Shown piece after piece: positions 1-12,700 of a stretch of DNA of 64,000 nt (within the stretch, counting starts at the first letter, position 1; the number at the start of each line of letters is the position of its first letter). The translations under genes and the position numbers were made by a program. The notes under the pieces were generated by a model that searched no databases, was not told where the DNA came from, and saw only the letters and a list, made by a program, of their open reading frames with translations. Source of the DNA: Phocoena phocoena (lineage: Eukaryota > Chordata > Mammalia > Artiodactyla > Phocoenidae); contig NC_089239.1 of NCBI RefSeq assembly GCF_963924675.1, forward strand, positions 10,001 through 74,000. Direction: 5' to 3'.

Positions 1-3000
1 GCAACTAAGACCTCATGGAAACAGCTGCACGCCTCCCTTTCTGTACGGATACTCTAGGCCTTTCTTTGAGGCAGGTATTCACGTTGAGTTTCCGTTTAGC
101 TCTAGAGCATGGCAGGCTGAGATCTACACCCGCCATGGAAGCACCTGGTTTAGATAGAGGAAACTCATTTTCTTCCCAGAGCCAGGCCTATAGTGTCTAG
201 AGGCCTGTCAACAAAAGTGAATTTTAAGTAGCTTCAAGGCAGTATGAATGGAGCTTTCAAACTGGGAAAGCAAGGCTAGTTCCATCAGGACCCCATTTCC
301 ATGAGCACATGCAAGACACATCCCTGTGGTTTCTAACAAGTCAAAAGAGACACAGGATACCCAGTGGTTCCTTCCCTGAATCAACTCCTCGAAGCAGGGT
401 GTTCTGAAGCTAGCGAACTGCCTCAACCAAGGCACACCATAGATAAGTCAATGGGCCTGTGGCTCTTTAAAAGCCTGCAGTGTTACACGAAGAACTGGGC
501 TTTAGTGGTGGTCAGAACACAAGCCGACTTTCTCCTGGAGGGAGGGTGACTTCAGGCACGAGGTCCTAGATGGAATGCGAAGCCGAGTGTTTTTCTCAGT
601 GCAGCTCACACTAGGGCGATGAGTCAGACGTCCCTGGCATGTTGGACTTTCTAGAACGGTACATGGAACTCTGGGAGTGCTGGGCATTTCAAGTTGTCCC
701 ATGAATGAGTGCAGTGTGTTGCCCTATAAGCGGCATACATATCCTGGCTTTAGTGGCAGTCGGAATGCAAGCCAACTTTCTCCTGGAGGCAGGGTGACTT
801 CAGGCAGGAGGTCCTAGATGGAATTCGAAGCCGAGGGTTTGTCTCAGTGCAGCTCAGACTAGGGCTGTGGGGCAGACTTCCAGGGCATGTGGGACGAGCT
901 AGAACCGGGTTTGTGAACCTGTGAGAATGCTGGGGATTTCAAGCTGTCCCACGAAGGGCAGTGTGTTGCCCTACACTCGGCATACACAGAGTGGCAGCGA
1001 AGGGCTACGGTCCTGGAAGTTGCTTAGCAGACCCAGGGGGGCCTGGGGCGACTCACTGTTCCTGCCGGGAACAGGGTGCCCTCGTGAGGCTCCTAGGTGT
1101 CCTGAAAAGCGTACTGCTGTTAAGATAATGCACAGCAGAGCTACAGCCTCAGGGAAACTCCTGCATACCTCCGATTCTGCACGGAAATTCAAGGACTTAA
1201 CTACAGGCACGTGCTCACGCTGAGTGTCCTGTTAGTGACACAGCACGGTCGGATGGTGAATTTCTTCTCGATCAGAGAGATTTCAGGTACGAGGTCCTCG
1301 AAGAATTGTAAGCAGAATGCTTTCCCATGGCAGCTCCGACGATGGCCTTGATGAAGTCTACCACGGCACATCGGACTGGACAGAAATACGGTCCTGAGGC
1401 TTTTCGAGTGCTCTGGAATGTAGCTCTCCTTATGGAACATGCAGTGTGTTGCCCATAACTCGGCATACACAGAGGACCTCCGAGGGACCGACCTATGGGG
1501 CTTGATGTTACTCAGCAGGCCCACAGGGGTCTGGGGTTACTCAGTGATCCTGGAGGGAAATGATGCATACCCGAGGGGTCTAGTAGTCCTGAAAAGGGTA
1601 CTTCCTTTAAAATACAGCAGAACGGTGACTAAGACCTCATGGAAACAGCTGCATACCTCCCTTTCTCTACGAATACTCAGGGCCTTTCCTCGAGGCAAGT
1701 ACTCACGTTGCATTTCCCTTTATATCTAGAGAATGGCAGGATGAGCTCCACCCCAGCCATGGAAGCACGTGGTTTAGATAGAGGAAACTCATTTTCTTCC
1801 CACAGCCAGGCAGACAGTGGCTAGAGGCCTGTCAACAGCAGTGAATTTCAGGTAGCTTCAAGGCAGCATGCATGGAGCTTTCAAAATGGGAAAGCAAGGC
1901 TAGTTCCATCAGGGCCTCATTTCCATGGGCACACGCAGCATATATCCCTGTGGTTTCTAACAAGTCAAAAGAGACACAGGTTACCCAGGGGTTCCTTCCC
2001 TGAATCAACTCCTCGAAGCACGGTGTTCTGCATCTAGCAAACTGTCCCAAACAAGGTACACACTAGCTAAGCCTCCGGGCCTGTGGCTCTTCAAAAGCTT
2101 GCAGTATTACACGAAGAACTGGGCTTTAGTGGCAGTAGAAACGCAAGCTGAGTTTCTCCTGGAGGCAGCATGACTTCAGGCAAGAGGTCCTAGATGGAAT
2201 ATGAAGCCGAGGGATTTTCTCAGTGCAGCTCACACTAGGGCAATGAGTCAGACTTCCCCGGCATTTTGGACATGCTGGAACGGTGTTCGTGAATTGCTGG
2301 GAGTGCTGGGGATTTCAAGCTGTCCCATGAAAGAGGGCAGTGTGTGGCCCTATATTCGGTATACACAGAGTGGCTCCGAAGGGCTACGGGCCTGGAAGTT
2401 GCTTAGCAGGCCAAGGCGGGCCTGGCGGTACTCAGTGTTCCAGCCGGGAATAGGGTTCCCACGCAAGGTTGCTAGGTGTCCTGAAAAGCGTACGGCCATT
2501 AAGATAATGAAGAGCAGCGGCTACGACCTCATGGAAACTGCTGCACGCCATTGCCTCTGCACGAACATTCAGGGCCTTACCTTGAGGCAACTGCTCACGC
2601 TGACTGTCCCGTTAGCGACACAGCATGGTAGGATGCTGAATTTCTTCTCGAGTGGAGTGACTTTATGTACGAGTTCGTTGAAGAATTTTAAGCAGAATGA
2701 TTTACCATGGGAGCTCAGACGATGGTTATGAAGAAGACTTCCACGGCACATCGCAATGGCCACAAAAGTGGTCTTGAAGCTGTTTGAGAGCTCTGGAAAT
2801 GTAGCTCCCCTTAAGGAAAGTGCACTGTGTTGACCATCACTCGGCATACCCAGAGGGCCTCTGAGGGCCCGACCTATTGGTCTCGATGTTACTCAGCAGG
2901 CCCACAGCGTTCTGCAAGTACTCAGTAATCTTGGAGGGAAATGATGCACACCCGATGGGCCTACGAGTCCTGAAAAGGGTACTTCATTTAAACTACAGCA

Positions 3001-3787
3001 GAACACCGACGAAGACCTCATGGAAACAGCTGCATGCACCCTTTCTGTACAGATACTCAGGGCGATTCCTCTAGGCAAGTACTCACGTTGAGTTCCCCTT
3101 TATCTCTAGAGCATGGCAGGCTAAGCTCCACCCGGGCCATGGAAGCACCTGGTTAACATAGAGGAAACTCATTTACTTCACAGAGCCAGGCCTACAGTGG
3201 CTAGAGGCCTGTCAACAGCAGTGAATTTCAGGTCCTTCAAGGCAGCATGCATGGAGCTTTCAAAATGGGAAAGCAAAGCTATTTCCATCAGGCCCCCATT
3301 TCCATGGGCACAGGCACCATACATCCCTGTGGTTTCTAACAAGTCAAAAGAGACACAGGTTACCCACTGTTTCGTTCCCTGAATCAACTCCTCAAAGCAC
3401 GGTGTTCTGCATCTAGCAAACTGCTTCAACCAAGGTATGCCCTAGCTAGGCCTCCGGGCCTGTGGCTCTTCAAAAGCCTGCAGTTTTACACGAAGAACTG
3501 GGCTTTAGTGGCAGTAGGAATGCAAGTCGACTTTCTCCTAGAGGCAGGGTGACTTCAGTCAGGAGGTCCTAGATGGAATGCGAAGCCGAGGGTTTTTCTC
3601 AGTGCGGCTCAGACTAGGGCAGTGAGTCAGACTTCCACGGCATGTTGGACATGAAAGAAACGTGTTCATGAACCTGTGGGAATATTGGGTAAATCAAGCT
3701 GTCCAAAAAATCAGTGCAGTGTGTTGCCCTACACGCGGCATACACAGAGTGACTCCGAAGGGCTACAAGAATGGATGATGCTTAGCA
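1..3787. repeat. Macrosatellite M, block 1 (about 1.38 kb units)
   Basis: Tandem units are recognised by the landmark GCAGTGTGTTGCCCTA at 958, 2337 and 3716, giving periods of 1379 and 1379. Each unit is a dimer of two diverged, related subunits. Subunit A carries CCTCATGGAAACAGCTGCA (about 13, 1636, 3015); subunit B carries a related CCTCATGGAAACTGCTGCA (about 1145, 2527). Both are preceded by GTCCTGAAAAG-GTAC and a GCTTAGCAGGCCC or ACTCAGCAGGCCC motif. The left end is cut by the window; the right end passes into minisatellite S about 70 bases after the third landmark. Short ORFs recur from unit to unit, for example 15-200 and 1639-1824 on +, and 208-435, 1832-2050 and 3178-3429 on -, but none is long. 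I do not recognise a parent gene or a named satellite family. Confidence 0.9.
498..991. repeat. Local 247 bp tandem duplication inside an M unit
   Basis: The stretch starting GGCTTTAGTGG at 498 starts again at 745. Both copies continue through the same TTTCTCCTGGAGG, AGGTCCTAGATGGAAT and CAGTGCAGCTCA motifs and reach the unit landmark near 712 and 958. This makes the first M unit about 245 bases longer than the others (A-to-A spacing 1623 instead of 1379). It looks like an unequal exchange within a unit. Confidence 0.8.
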
Positions 3788-6700
3788 ACTAAAACCCTAT
3801 TGCTGATGCAACAAAGTCCCTGATGAATCTCTTACGTCATACCCTGACAGCGTCCCCAGCTAAGGGCCTGAAGCTAGGCCTCACTCAGAGCCTGTCACTC
3901 CCCCTAAGTCAGGCTCTGATGCTGTCCCTACCTGAAGCCCTGATACTGGTTCTAAGTAAGGCCCTGATACTCTCAGTGACTAAGGTCTTGACACTATCCC
4001 TAGATGTTAACCTGACCCTGTCCCTAGCTAAAGTTCTGCCTCTTATGCAAACTGAAGCCCTTATGCTGTGCCTAACTCTGGCCCTGAATTTATTCCCAAG
4101 ACTGTGACACTGTCCCTGAGGTTTAGAAGTTCGTCCTAAATCTGGCCCAGAACTGTCCCTAACTAATGCCCTAACACTATTCCTAACTCACGCCCTGACA
4201 CTGTACCTAACAGAGGTTCTGATGCTAGTTCTAACGCAGGCCCTGACACTGCGTCTAACTAAGGCCCTGCTGTCATCAATATCTAAAGTCCTGACATTAT
4301 CCTGAACTAAAATCCTGACCCATGTCTTACCAAGGTCCTGAAACTCTCCCAAGTAAGCCCTGATGTGGTCCCTAAGTGAGGCCCTGAGGCTCTCCTTATC
4401 AGAAGCCCTGAGAATGTCTTTAAGGAAGATCCAATGCTGATCCTAAAGAGGCCCTTATACTACTCGTAAGTCATGCCCTGACACTGTCCCTAACTCACGC
4501 CCTAAAGATAGGCCTCATTTATGCCCTGTTGCCGTACCTTAGTTAGGCTCTGAAACTGTCCGTACATAAAGCCCTGACACTGGTCCTGATTAAGCCCCTG
4601 ACACTGGTCCTAACTAAGGCCCTGATGCTCTCAATAACTAAGGTCTTCACGCTATCCCTAGCACATTTCCGGACGCTATCCCTGGCCTGGAAACTGACTC
4701 TAGTCCGAGCTAATTTCCTGCCTCTTATCCTCACAGAAGCCCTAATGCTCTCCCTAACTAAGGTCCAGACTAGTCCTAACTAGGGCCCTGACACTGTCTC
4801 TAAGGCCCAGAATCTGTCCCAATTATAGGCCCTGCTGCTGGCAATAACTAAAATCCGGACACTATGCTGACCTAATATCCTGACCCATTTATAACCAAGG
4901 GCCTGGCACTGTCCCTAAGAAAGCCCTGTCGCTGTCCTTAAGTGAAGGCATGAGGCTGTGCCTAACTCAGGCCCTGACGCTATGCCCACCTGAGGCCTTG
5001 AATCTATAACTACCTCAGACCCTGATCATGTCTTTAACTAAGACCCTAATGCTGATCCAACAAAGGCCCTGATGCAGCTCCTACGTCATGCTCTGATACT
5101 GTCCCTAGCTAAGGCCCTGACACTAAGCTTCACTCAAGCCCTGTCACTCTTCCCAAGTCCGGTTCTGATGCTGTCCCTACCTGAAGTCCTGACACTGGTC
5201 CTAAATAAGGCCCTGATGCTCTAAGTAACTGAAGTCTTGGCACTATTCCTAGGTCATGTCCTGACACTATCCCTAGACTTTAACCTAACCTTGGCTTTAA
5301 CTAATTGTCGAGCCTCTTATGCTAACTAAATCCCTGATGCTGTCCCTAACTAAGGCCCTGAAATTAGTCCCCAAGCCCTGACGCTGCCGCTAACGGAGGC
5401 CAGGAGGCTCGCCCTAACTCAGTCTCTGACACTGTACCTAACAAAGGCTCTGATGTTCGTCCTAAGTCAGGCCCTGACACTGGCTCTAAGGCCCCACGGC
5501 CAGCAATATCTAAAGTCCTGACATTATCCTGAGCTAATATCCTGACCCATGACTTACCAAGGTCCTGAAACTGTCCCAAAGTAAGCCCTGACGCTGTCCC
5601 TAAGGGAGGACCTGAGGATTTCACTAACAGAGGCCCTGAAAATGTCTTTTAAGAAGACCCTAAGGCTGATCTTACAGAGGGCCTTACAATAATCCTACAT
5701 CATGTCCTGACCTTATCCCTCACTCAGACACTAAAGATAGGCCTCACTTAGGCCCTGTTGCAGTAACGTAGTTAGGCTGTGATGCTGTCCCTACATCAAG
5801 CCCTGAAACTGGTGCTGATTAAGCCCCTGACACTGGTCCTAAGGCCCTGATGCTCTCAATAACGAAGGTCTTCATGCTATCCCTAGCTCATTTCTTGACA
5901 CTATCCCTGGCCTGGAAGCTGACTCTGTCCCGAGCTAATTTCCTGCCTCGTATCCTCACTGAAACCCTAATGCTCTCCCTAACTAAGGCCCAGACTAGTA
6001 ATTACTAAGGCACTGACACTGTCTCTAACTAAGGCCCGGAATCTGTCCCTAATATAGGCCCTGCTGCCGGCAATAACTAAAATCTGGACACTATCCTGAG
6101 TTAAGAATCTGACCCATTTCTAACCAAGGGCCTGGCACTGTCCCTAAGAAAGCCCTGTCTCTGTCCCTAAGTGAAGGCCTGAGGCTATGACTAACTTAAG
6201 CCCTGAAGCTATGCCTACATGAGGCCTTGATGCTCTGACCACCTCAGGCCCTGATCATGTCTTTAACTAAGACAGGATTGCTGACCCAACAAAGGCCCTG
6301 ATGCAGCTCCTACATCATGCCCTGAGAGTGTCCCCAGCTAAGGGCCTGACGCTAGGCCTCACTGAGGCCCTGTGGTTCTCCCTAAGTCAGGCACTGGCGC
6401 TGTCCCAACCTGCAGCCCTGACACTGGTTCTAAATAAGGCCCTGATACTCTCAGTGACTAAGGTTTTGACACAATCCCTAGGTCATTTCCTGACATGATC
6501 CATAAACTTTGCCCTAAACCTAGCCCTAGCAAATGTCCTGCCACTTATGCTAATTGAAACCCTTACACTGTGCTTAAAACAGACACTGAATTTAGGCACA
6601 AGGCCATGACACTCTCACTAACTGAGGCCTAGATGCCCGTCCTAAGCCCGGCCCAGAACTGTCCCTGACTAAAGCCCTAACACTATTCCTAACTCAGGCC

Positions 6701-9700
6701 CTGACACAGTACCTAACAGAGGCCCTGATGCTAGTCCTAACGCAGGCGCTGACACTCTCTAACGCCCTGCTGCCGTCAATATCTAATATTTTGACACTAT
6801 CCTGAGCTCATTTCCTGACCCATCTCTTACCAAGGTCCTGAAACTGTCCCTAAGTAAGCTCTGAGGTTGTCCCTAAGTGAGACCCTGAGGCTGTCCCTAA
6901 CAGAGGCCCTGATAATGGCTTTAGCAAAGCCCCTGAAGCCTATCCTACCGAGCACCTTACGCTGCTCCTAAGTCATGCCCTGATACTGTCCCTCGCTAAG
7001 GCCCTGACACTAGGCCTCACTCAAGCCCTGTCGCTCTTCCCAAGTCCGGCTCTGACGCTGTCCCTACCTGAAGTCCTGATACTGGTCCTAAAATAGGCCC
7101 TGATGCTCTAAATAACTGAAGTCTTGGCACTATTCCTAGGTTATGTCCTGACACTACCCCTAGACCTTAACCTAACCTTGCCTTTAACTAATGTCGAGCC
7201 TCTTATGCTAACTAAATCCCTGATGCTGTCCCTAACTAAGGCCCTGAAATTAGTACCGAGGCTGTGACGCTGCACCTCACTGACACCTGGTGTCAGGCCC
7301 TGACACAACACCTAACTCAGTCGCTAACACTTTACCTAACAAAGGCTCTGATGCTCGTCCTAACTCAGGCACTGACACTGTCTCTAAGGCCCTGTGGCCA
7401 TCAATATCTAAAGTCCTGACATTTTCCTTGGCTAATATGCTGACCCATGTCTTACCAAGGTCCTGAAACTGTCCCAAAGTAAGCCCTGATGCTGTCCCTA
7501 TGTGAGTCCTGAGGATGTCCCTAACAGAGGCCCTGAGAATGTCTTTTAACAAGACCCTAAGGCTGATCTTACAGAGGCCCTCATACAACTACGACATGTC
7601 CTGACACCGTCCCTCACTCAGGCCCTAAAGATAGGCCTCAGGCCCTGTTGCCATACCTTAGTTAGGCTCTGATGCTATCCTTACAACAAGCCCTGACACT
7701 GATCCTGATTAAGCCCCTGACACTGGTCCTAACTAAAGCCCTGATGCTCTCAATAACTAAGGTCTTCACGCTATCCCTAGCTCATTTCCTGACACTATCG
7801 CTGGCCTGGAAGCTGACTCTATCCGAAGATAATTTCCTGCCTCATCCGCACTGAAGCCCTAATGCTCTCCCAAACTATGGCCCAGACTAGTCCTAACTAA
7901 GGCCCTGACACTGTCTCTAATTAAGGCCCGGAATCTGTCCCTAATATAGGCCCTGCTGCCGGCAATAACTAAAATCTGGACACTATCCTGAGTTAAGAAT
8001 CTGACCCATTTCTAACCAAGTTCCTGACACTGTCCCTAAGAAAGCCCTGTCTCTTTCCCTACGTGAAGGCCTAAGGCTGTGCCTAACTCAGGCCCTGATC
8101 ATTTCTTTTTTTTTTTTTTTTCTTTGCGGTACGGGGGCCTCCCACTGCGGTGGCCTCTCCTGTTGTGGAGCACAGGCTCCAGACGCGGAAGCTCAGCAGC
8201 CATGGCCCACGGGCCCAGCTGCTCCGCGGCATGTGGGATCCTCTCGGACCGGGCACGAACCCGCGTCCCCTACATCGGCAGGCGGACTTCCAACCACTGC
8301 GCCATCAGGGAAGCCCGCCTGATCATGTCTTAACTAAGACCGTATTGCTGACCCAACAAAGGCCCTGATGCCTCTCCTACATCATGACCTGACAGTGTCC
8401 CCAGCTTAGGGCCTGACGCTGGGCCTCACTCAGGCCCTGTGGCTCTCCCTAAGTCAGGCTCTGACGCTGTCCCAACCTAAAACCCTGACACTGGTTCTAT
8501 TCAAGGCCCTGATACTATCAGTGACTAAGGTCTTGACACTACCCCTAGGTCATTACCTGACACGATCCCTAAACTTCACCCTAATCCTGTCCCTTGCAAG
8601 TGTCCTGCCTCTTATGCTAAGTGAACCCCTTATGCTGTGCCTAACTCTGGCCCTGAATTTAGTCCCAAGGCCGTGGCACTGTCCCGAACTGAGGCCTAGA
8701 TGCTCTTCCTAAATCTGGCCCAGAACTGTCCCTCACTAAAGCCCTAACACTATTCCTAACTCAGGCCCTGACATGGTAGCTAACAGAGGCCCAGATGCTA
8801 GTCCTAACGCAGGCCCTGACACTGTGTCTAACTAATGCCCTGCTGCCGTCAATATCTAATGTCCTGACACTATCCTGAGCTAATATCCTGACCCATGGCT
8901 TACCAAGGTCCTGAAACTGTCCCAAAGTTAGCCCTGACGCTGTCCCTGAGACCCTGAGGCTGTCCCTATCAGAGGCCCTGAGAATGTCTTTAACGAAGAC
9001 CCTAATGCTGATCCTACAGAGGCCCTTAATACTACTCCGAAGTCAAGCCGTGACACTGTCCCTCACTCAGGCCCTAAAGATAGGCCTCACTTAGGCCCTG
9101 TTCGCGTACCTTAGTTAGGCTCTGAAGCTATCCCTACATCAAGTTCTGACACTGGTCTTGATTAAGGCCCAGACGCTGGTCCTACCTAAGGCCCTGAGGC
9201 TCTCAATAACTAAGGTCTTCACGCTATCCCTAGCTCATTTCCAGACACTATCCCTGGCCTGGAACATGACGCTGTCCCGAGCTAATTTTCTGCCTCTTAT
9301 TCTCACATAAGCCCTAATGCTCTCCCTAACTAAGACCCAGTGTAGTCCTAACTAGGGCCCTGATACTGTCTCTAACGAAAGCCCCAAATCTGTCCCTAAT
9401 ATAGGTCCTGCTGCCAGCAATAACTAAAATCCGGACACTATCCTGAGCTAATATCCGGACCCAATTCTAACCAAGGGCCTGACACTGTCTCAAAGAAAAT
9501 CCTGTCTCTGTCCCTAAGTGACGGCCTGAGGCTGTGAATAACTCAGGCCCTGAAGCTATGCCTAACTGAGGCCTTTGCACTGTGACCACCTCAGGCCCTG
9601 ATCATGTCTTTAACTAAGACCCTATTGCTGACCCAACAAAGTCACTGATGCAGCTCCTACATCATGCCCTGACAGTTTCCCCAGCTAAGGGCCTGACGCT

Positions 9701-12700
9701 AGGCCTCACTCAAGCCCTGTGGTTCTCCCAAAGTCAGGCACTGGCGCTGTCCCTACCTGCAGCCCTGATACTGGTTGTAAATAAGGCCCTGATACTCTCA
9801 GTGACTAACGTCTTGACACTATCGCTAGGTCATTTCCTGACGCGATCCATAAACTTTACCCTAAACCTAGCCCTAGCAAATGTCCTGTCTCTTATGCTAA
9901 TTGAAGCCCTTAATCTGTGCCTAACACAAACACTGAATTTCGGCCCAAGGCCATGACACTGTCACTAACTGAGGCCTACATGCTTGTCCTAAATCCGGGC
10001 CAGAACTGTCCCTCACTAAAGCCCTAACACTATTCCTAACTCAGGCCCTGACACGGTACTTAACAGAGACCCAGATGCTAGTCCTAACACAGGGGCTGAC
10101 ACTGTCTCTAACTAAGGCCGTGCTGCCGTCACTATCTAATATTCTGACACTATCCTGAGCTCATTTCCTGACGTATCTCTTACCAAGGTCCTGAAACTGT
10201 CCCTAAGTAAGCCCTGAAGTTGTCCCTAAGTGAGACCCTGAGGCTGTCCCTAACAGAGGCCCTGATAATGGCTTTAGCAAAGCCCCTGAAGCCTATCCTA
10301 CCGAGCACCTTACGCTGCTCCTAAGTCATGCCCTGATACTGTCCCTCGCTAAGGCCCTGACACTAGGCCTCACTCAAGCCCTGTCGCTTTCCCAAGTCCG
10401 GCTCTGACGCTGTCCCTACCTGAAGTCCTGATACTGGTCCTAAAATAGGCCCTGACGCTCTAAATAACTGAAATCTTGGCACTATTCCTAGGTTATGTCC
10501 TGACACTACCCCTAGACCTTAACCTAACCTTGCCTTTAACTAATGTCGAGCCTCTTATACTAACTAAACCTCTGATGCTGTCCCTAACTAAGGCCCTGAA
10601 ATTAGTACCGAGGCTGTGACGCTGCACCTCACTGACACCTGGTGTCTCGCCTTAACTCAGGCCCTGACACAACACCTAACTCAGTCGCTAACACTTTACC
10701 TAACAAAGGCTCTGATGCTCGTCCTAACTCAGGCCCTGACACTGTCTCTAAGGCCCTGCGGCCATCAATATCTAAAGTCCTGACATTATCCTTGGCTAAT
10801 ATGCTGACCCATGTCTTACCAAGGTCCTCCCAAAGTAAGCCCTGACGCTGTCCCTAAGTGAGTCCTGAGGATGTCCCTAACAGAGGCCCTGAGAATGTCT
10901 TTTAACAAGACCCTAAGGCTGATCTTACAGAGGCTCTCATACTATTTCTACGACATGTCCTGACACTGTCCCTCACTCAGGCCCTAAAGATAGTCCTCAG
11001 GCCCTGTTGCCGTACCTTAATTAGGCTCTGATACTATCCCTACAACAAGCCCTAGTACTGATCCTGATTAAGCCCCTGACACTGGTCCTAACTAAGGCCC
11101 TGATGCTCTCAATAACTAAGCTGTTCACGCTAACTCTAGCTGATTTCCTGACACTATCGCTGGCCTGGAAGCTGACTCTGTCCCGAGCTAATTTCGTGCC
11201 TCTCATCCTCAATGAAGCCCTAATGCTCTCCCTAACTATGGCCCAGACTTGTCCTAGCTAGGGACCTGACACTGTCTCTAACAAAGGCCCGGAATCTGTC
11301 CCTAATATAGGACCTGCTGCCGGCAATAACTAAAATCTGGACACTATCCTGAGTTAAGAAGCTGACCCATTTCTAACCAAGGTCCTGACACTGTCCCTAA
11401 GAAAGCCCTGTCTCTTTCCCTAAGTGAAGGCCTAAGGCTGTGCCTAACTCAGGCCCTGATCATGTCTTTAACTAAGACCATATTGCTGACCCAGCAAAGG
11501 CCCTGTTGCCTCTCCTACATCATGACCTGACCGTGTCCCCAGCTTAGGGCCTGACGCTGGGCCTCACTCAGGCCCTGCAGCTCTCCCTAAGTCAGGCTCT
11601 GACGCTGTCCCTACCTGAAGCCCTGACACTGGTTCTAATTAAGGCCCTGATATTCTCAGTGACTAAGGTCTTGACACTATCCCTAGGTCATTTCCTGACA
11701 CGATCCCTAAACTTCACCCTAAGCCTCTCCTTTGCAAGTGTCCTGTCTCTTATGCTAACTGAAGCCCTTATGCTCTGCCTAACTCTGGCCCTGACTTTAG
11801 TCCCAAGTCCGTGACACTATCCCTAACTGAGGCCTAGATGCTCTTCCTAAATCTGGTGCAGAACTGTCCCTCACTAAAGCCCTAACACTAATCCTAAGTC
11901 AGGCCCTGACATGGTACGTAACAGAGACCCAGATGGTAGTCCTATCTAAGGACTTGACCCTGTCCTTATCTAAGGCCCTGCTGCCGTCAATATTTAAAAT
12001 CCTGACAGTTTCCTGAGCTTATTATATCCTGGCCCATGTCTTACCAAGGTCCTGACACTGTCCCAAAGTAAGCATTGATGTTGTCCCTACGTGAGGCTGT
12101 GAGGCTGTCTCTCACAGAGGCCCTGATAATGTCTTTAACAAACCCCTTAGGCTGTTCCTACCAAGGCCCTTACGCTGCTCCTAAGGCATGCTATGACACT
12201 GTCCCAGCTAAGGCCCTGACTCTAGGCCTCAGTCAGGCCCTGTCGCTCTCCCAATGTCAGGCTCTGAAGCTGTCCCTACATGAAGCCCTGACACTGTTTC
12301 TAAATTAGGCATTCATGCTCTAAGTAGCTATGGTCTTGACACTATCCCTACGTCATTTCCTGACGCTATTCCAAGACCTTATCCTAACCTTGTCTTTAGG
12401 TAATATCAAGTCTCTTATGCTAACTAAATCCCTGATGCTGTCCCTAACTAAGACCCTAAATTTAGTCCCGAGCCCGTGAACTTGTCTCTAACTGAGGCCT
12501 GGAGGCTGTCTTTAACAAAGGCCCTGAACTTATCTTTAACTGAGGCCCTGACACTCTCCCTAATTAAGGACTGAGGCTATCTCTGACTAAGGCCCTGAGT
12601 CTGTCTTTAACTACTGGCCTCACTCTTTCCCTAACAAAGGTCCTGACACATTCCCTAACTAAGACCATGATACGGTCCCTAATAAGCTGAGCTGTCCCTC

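Noticed and set aside
2201..2731. 176-codon ORF in macrosatellite M
   Set aside because: Other M units are broken at the same place, so the frame is accidental.
8079..8368. Two ORFs (84 and 72 codons) around the poly(T) run
   Set aside because: Both read through the antisense SINE body, not a gene.
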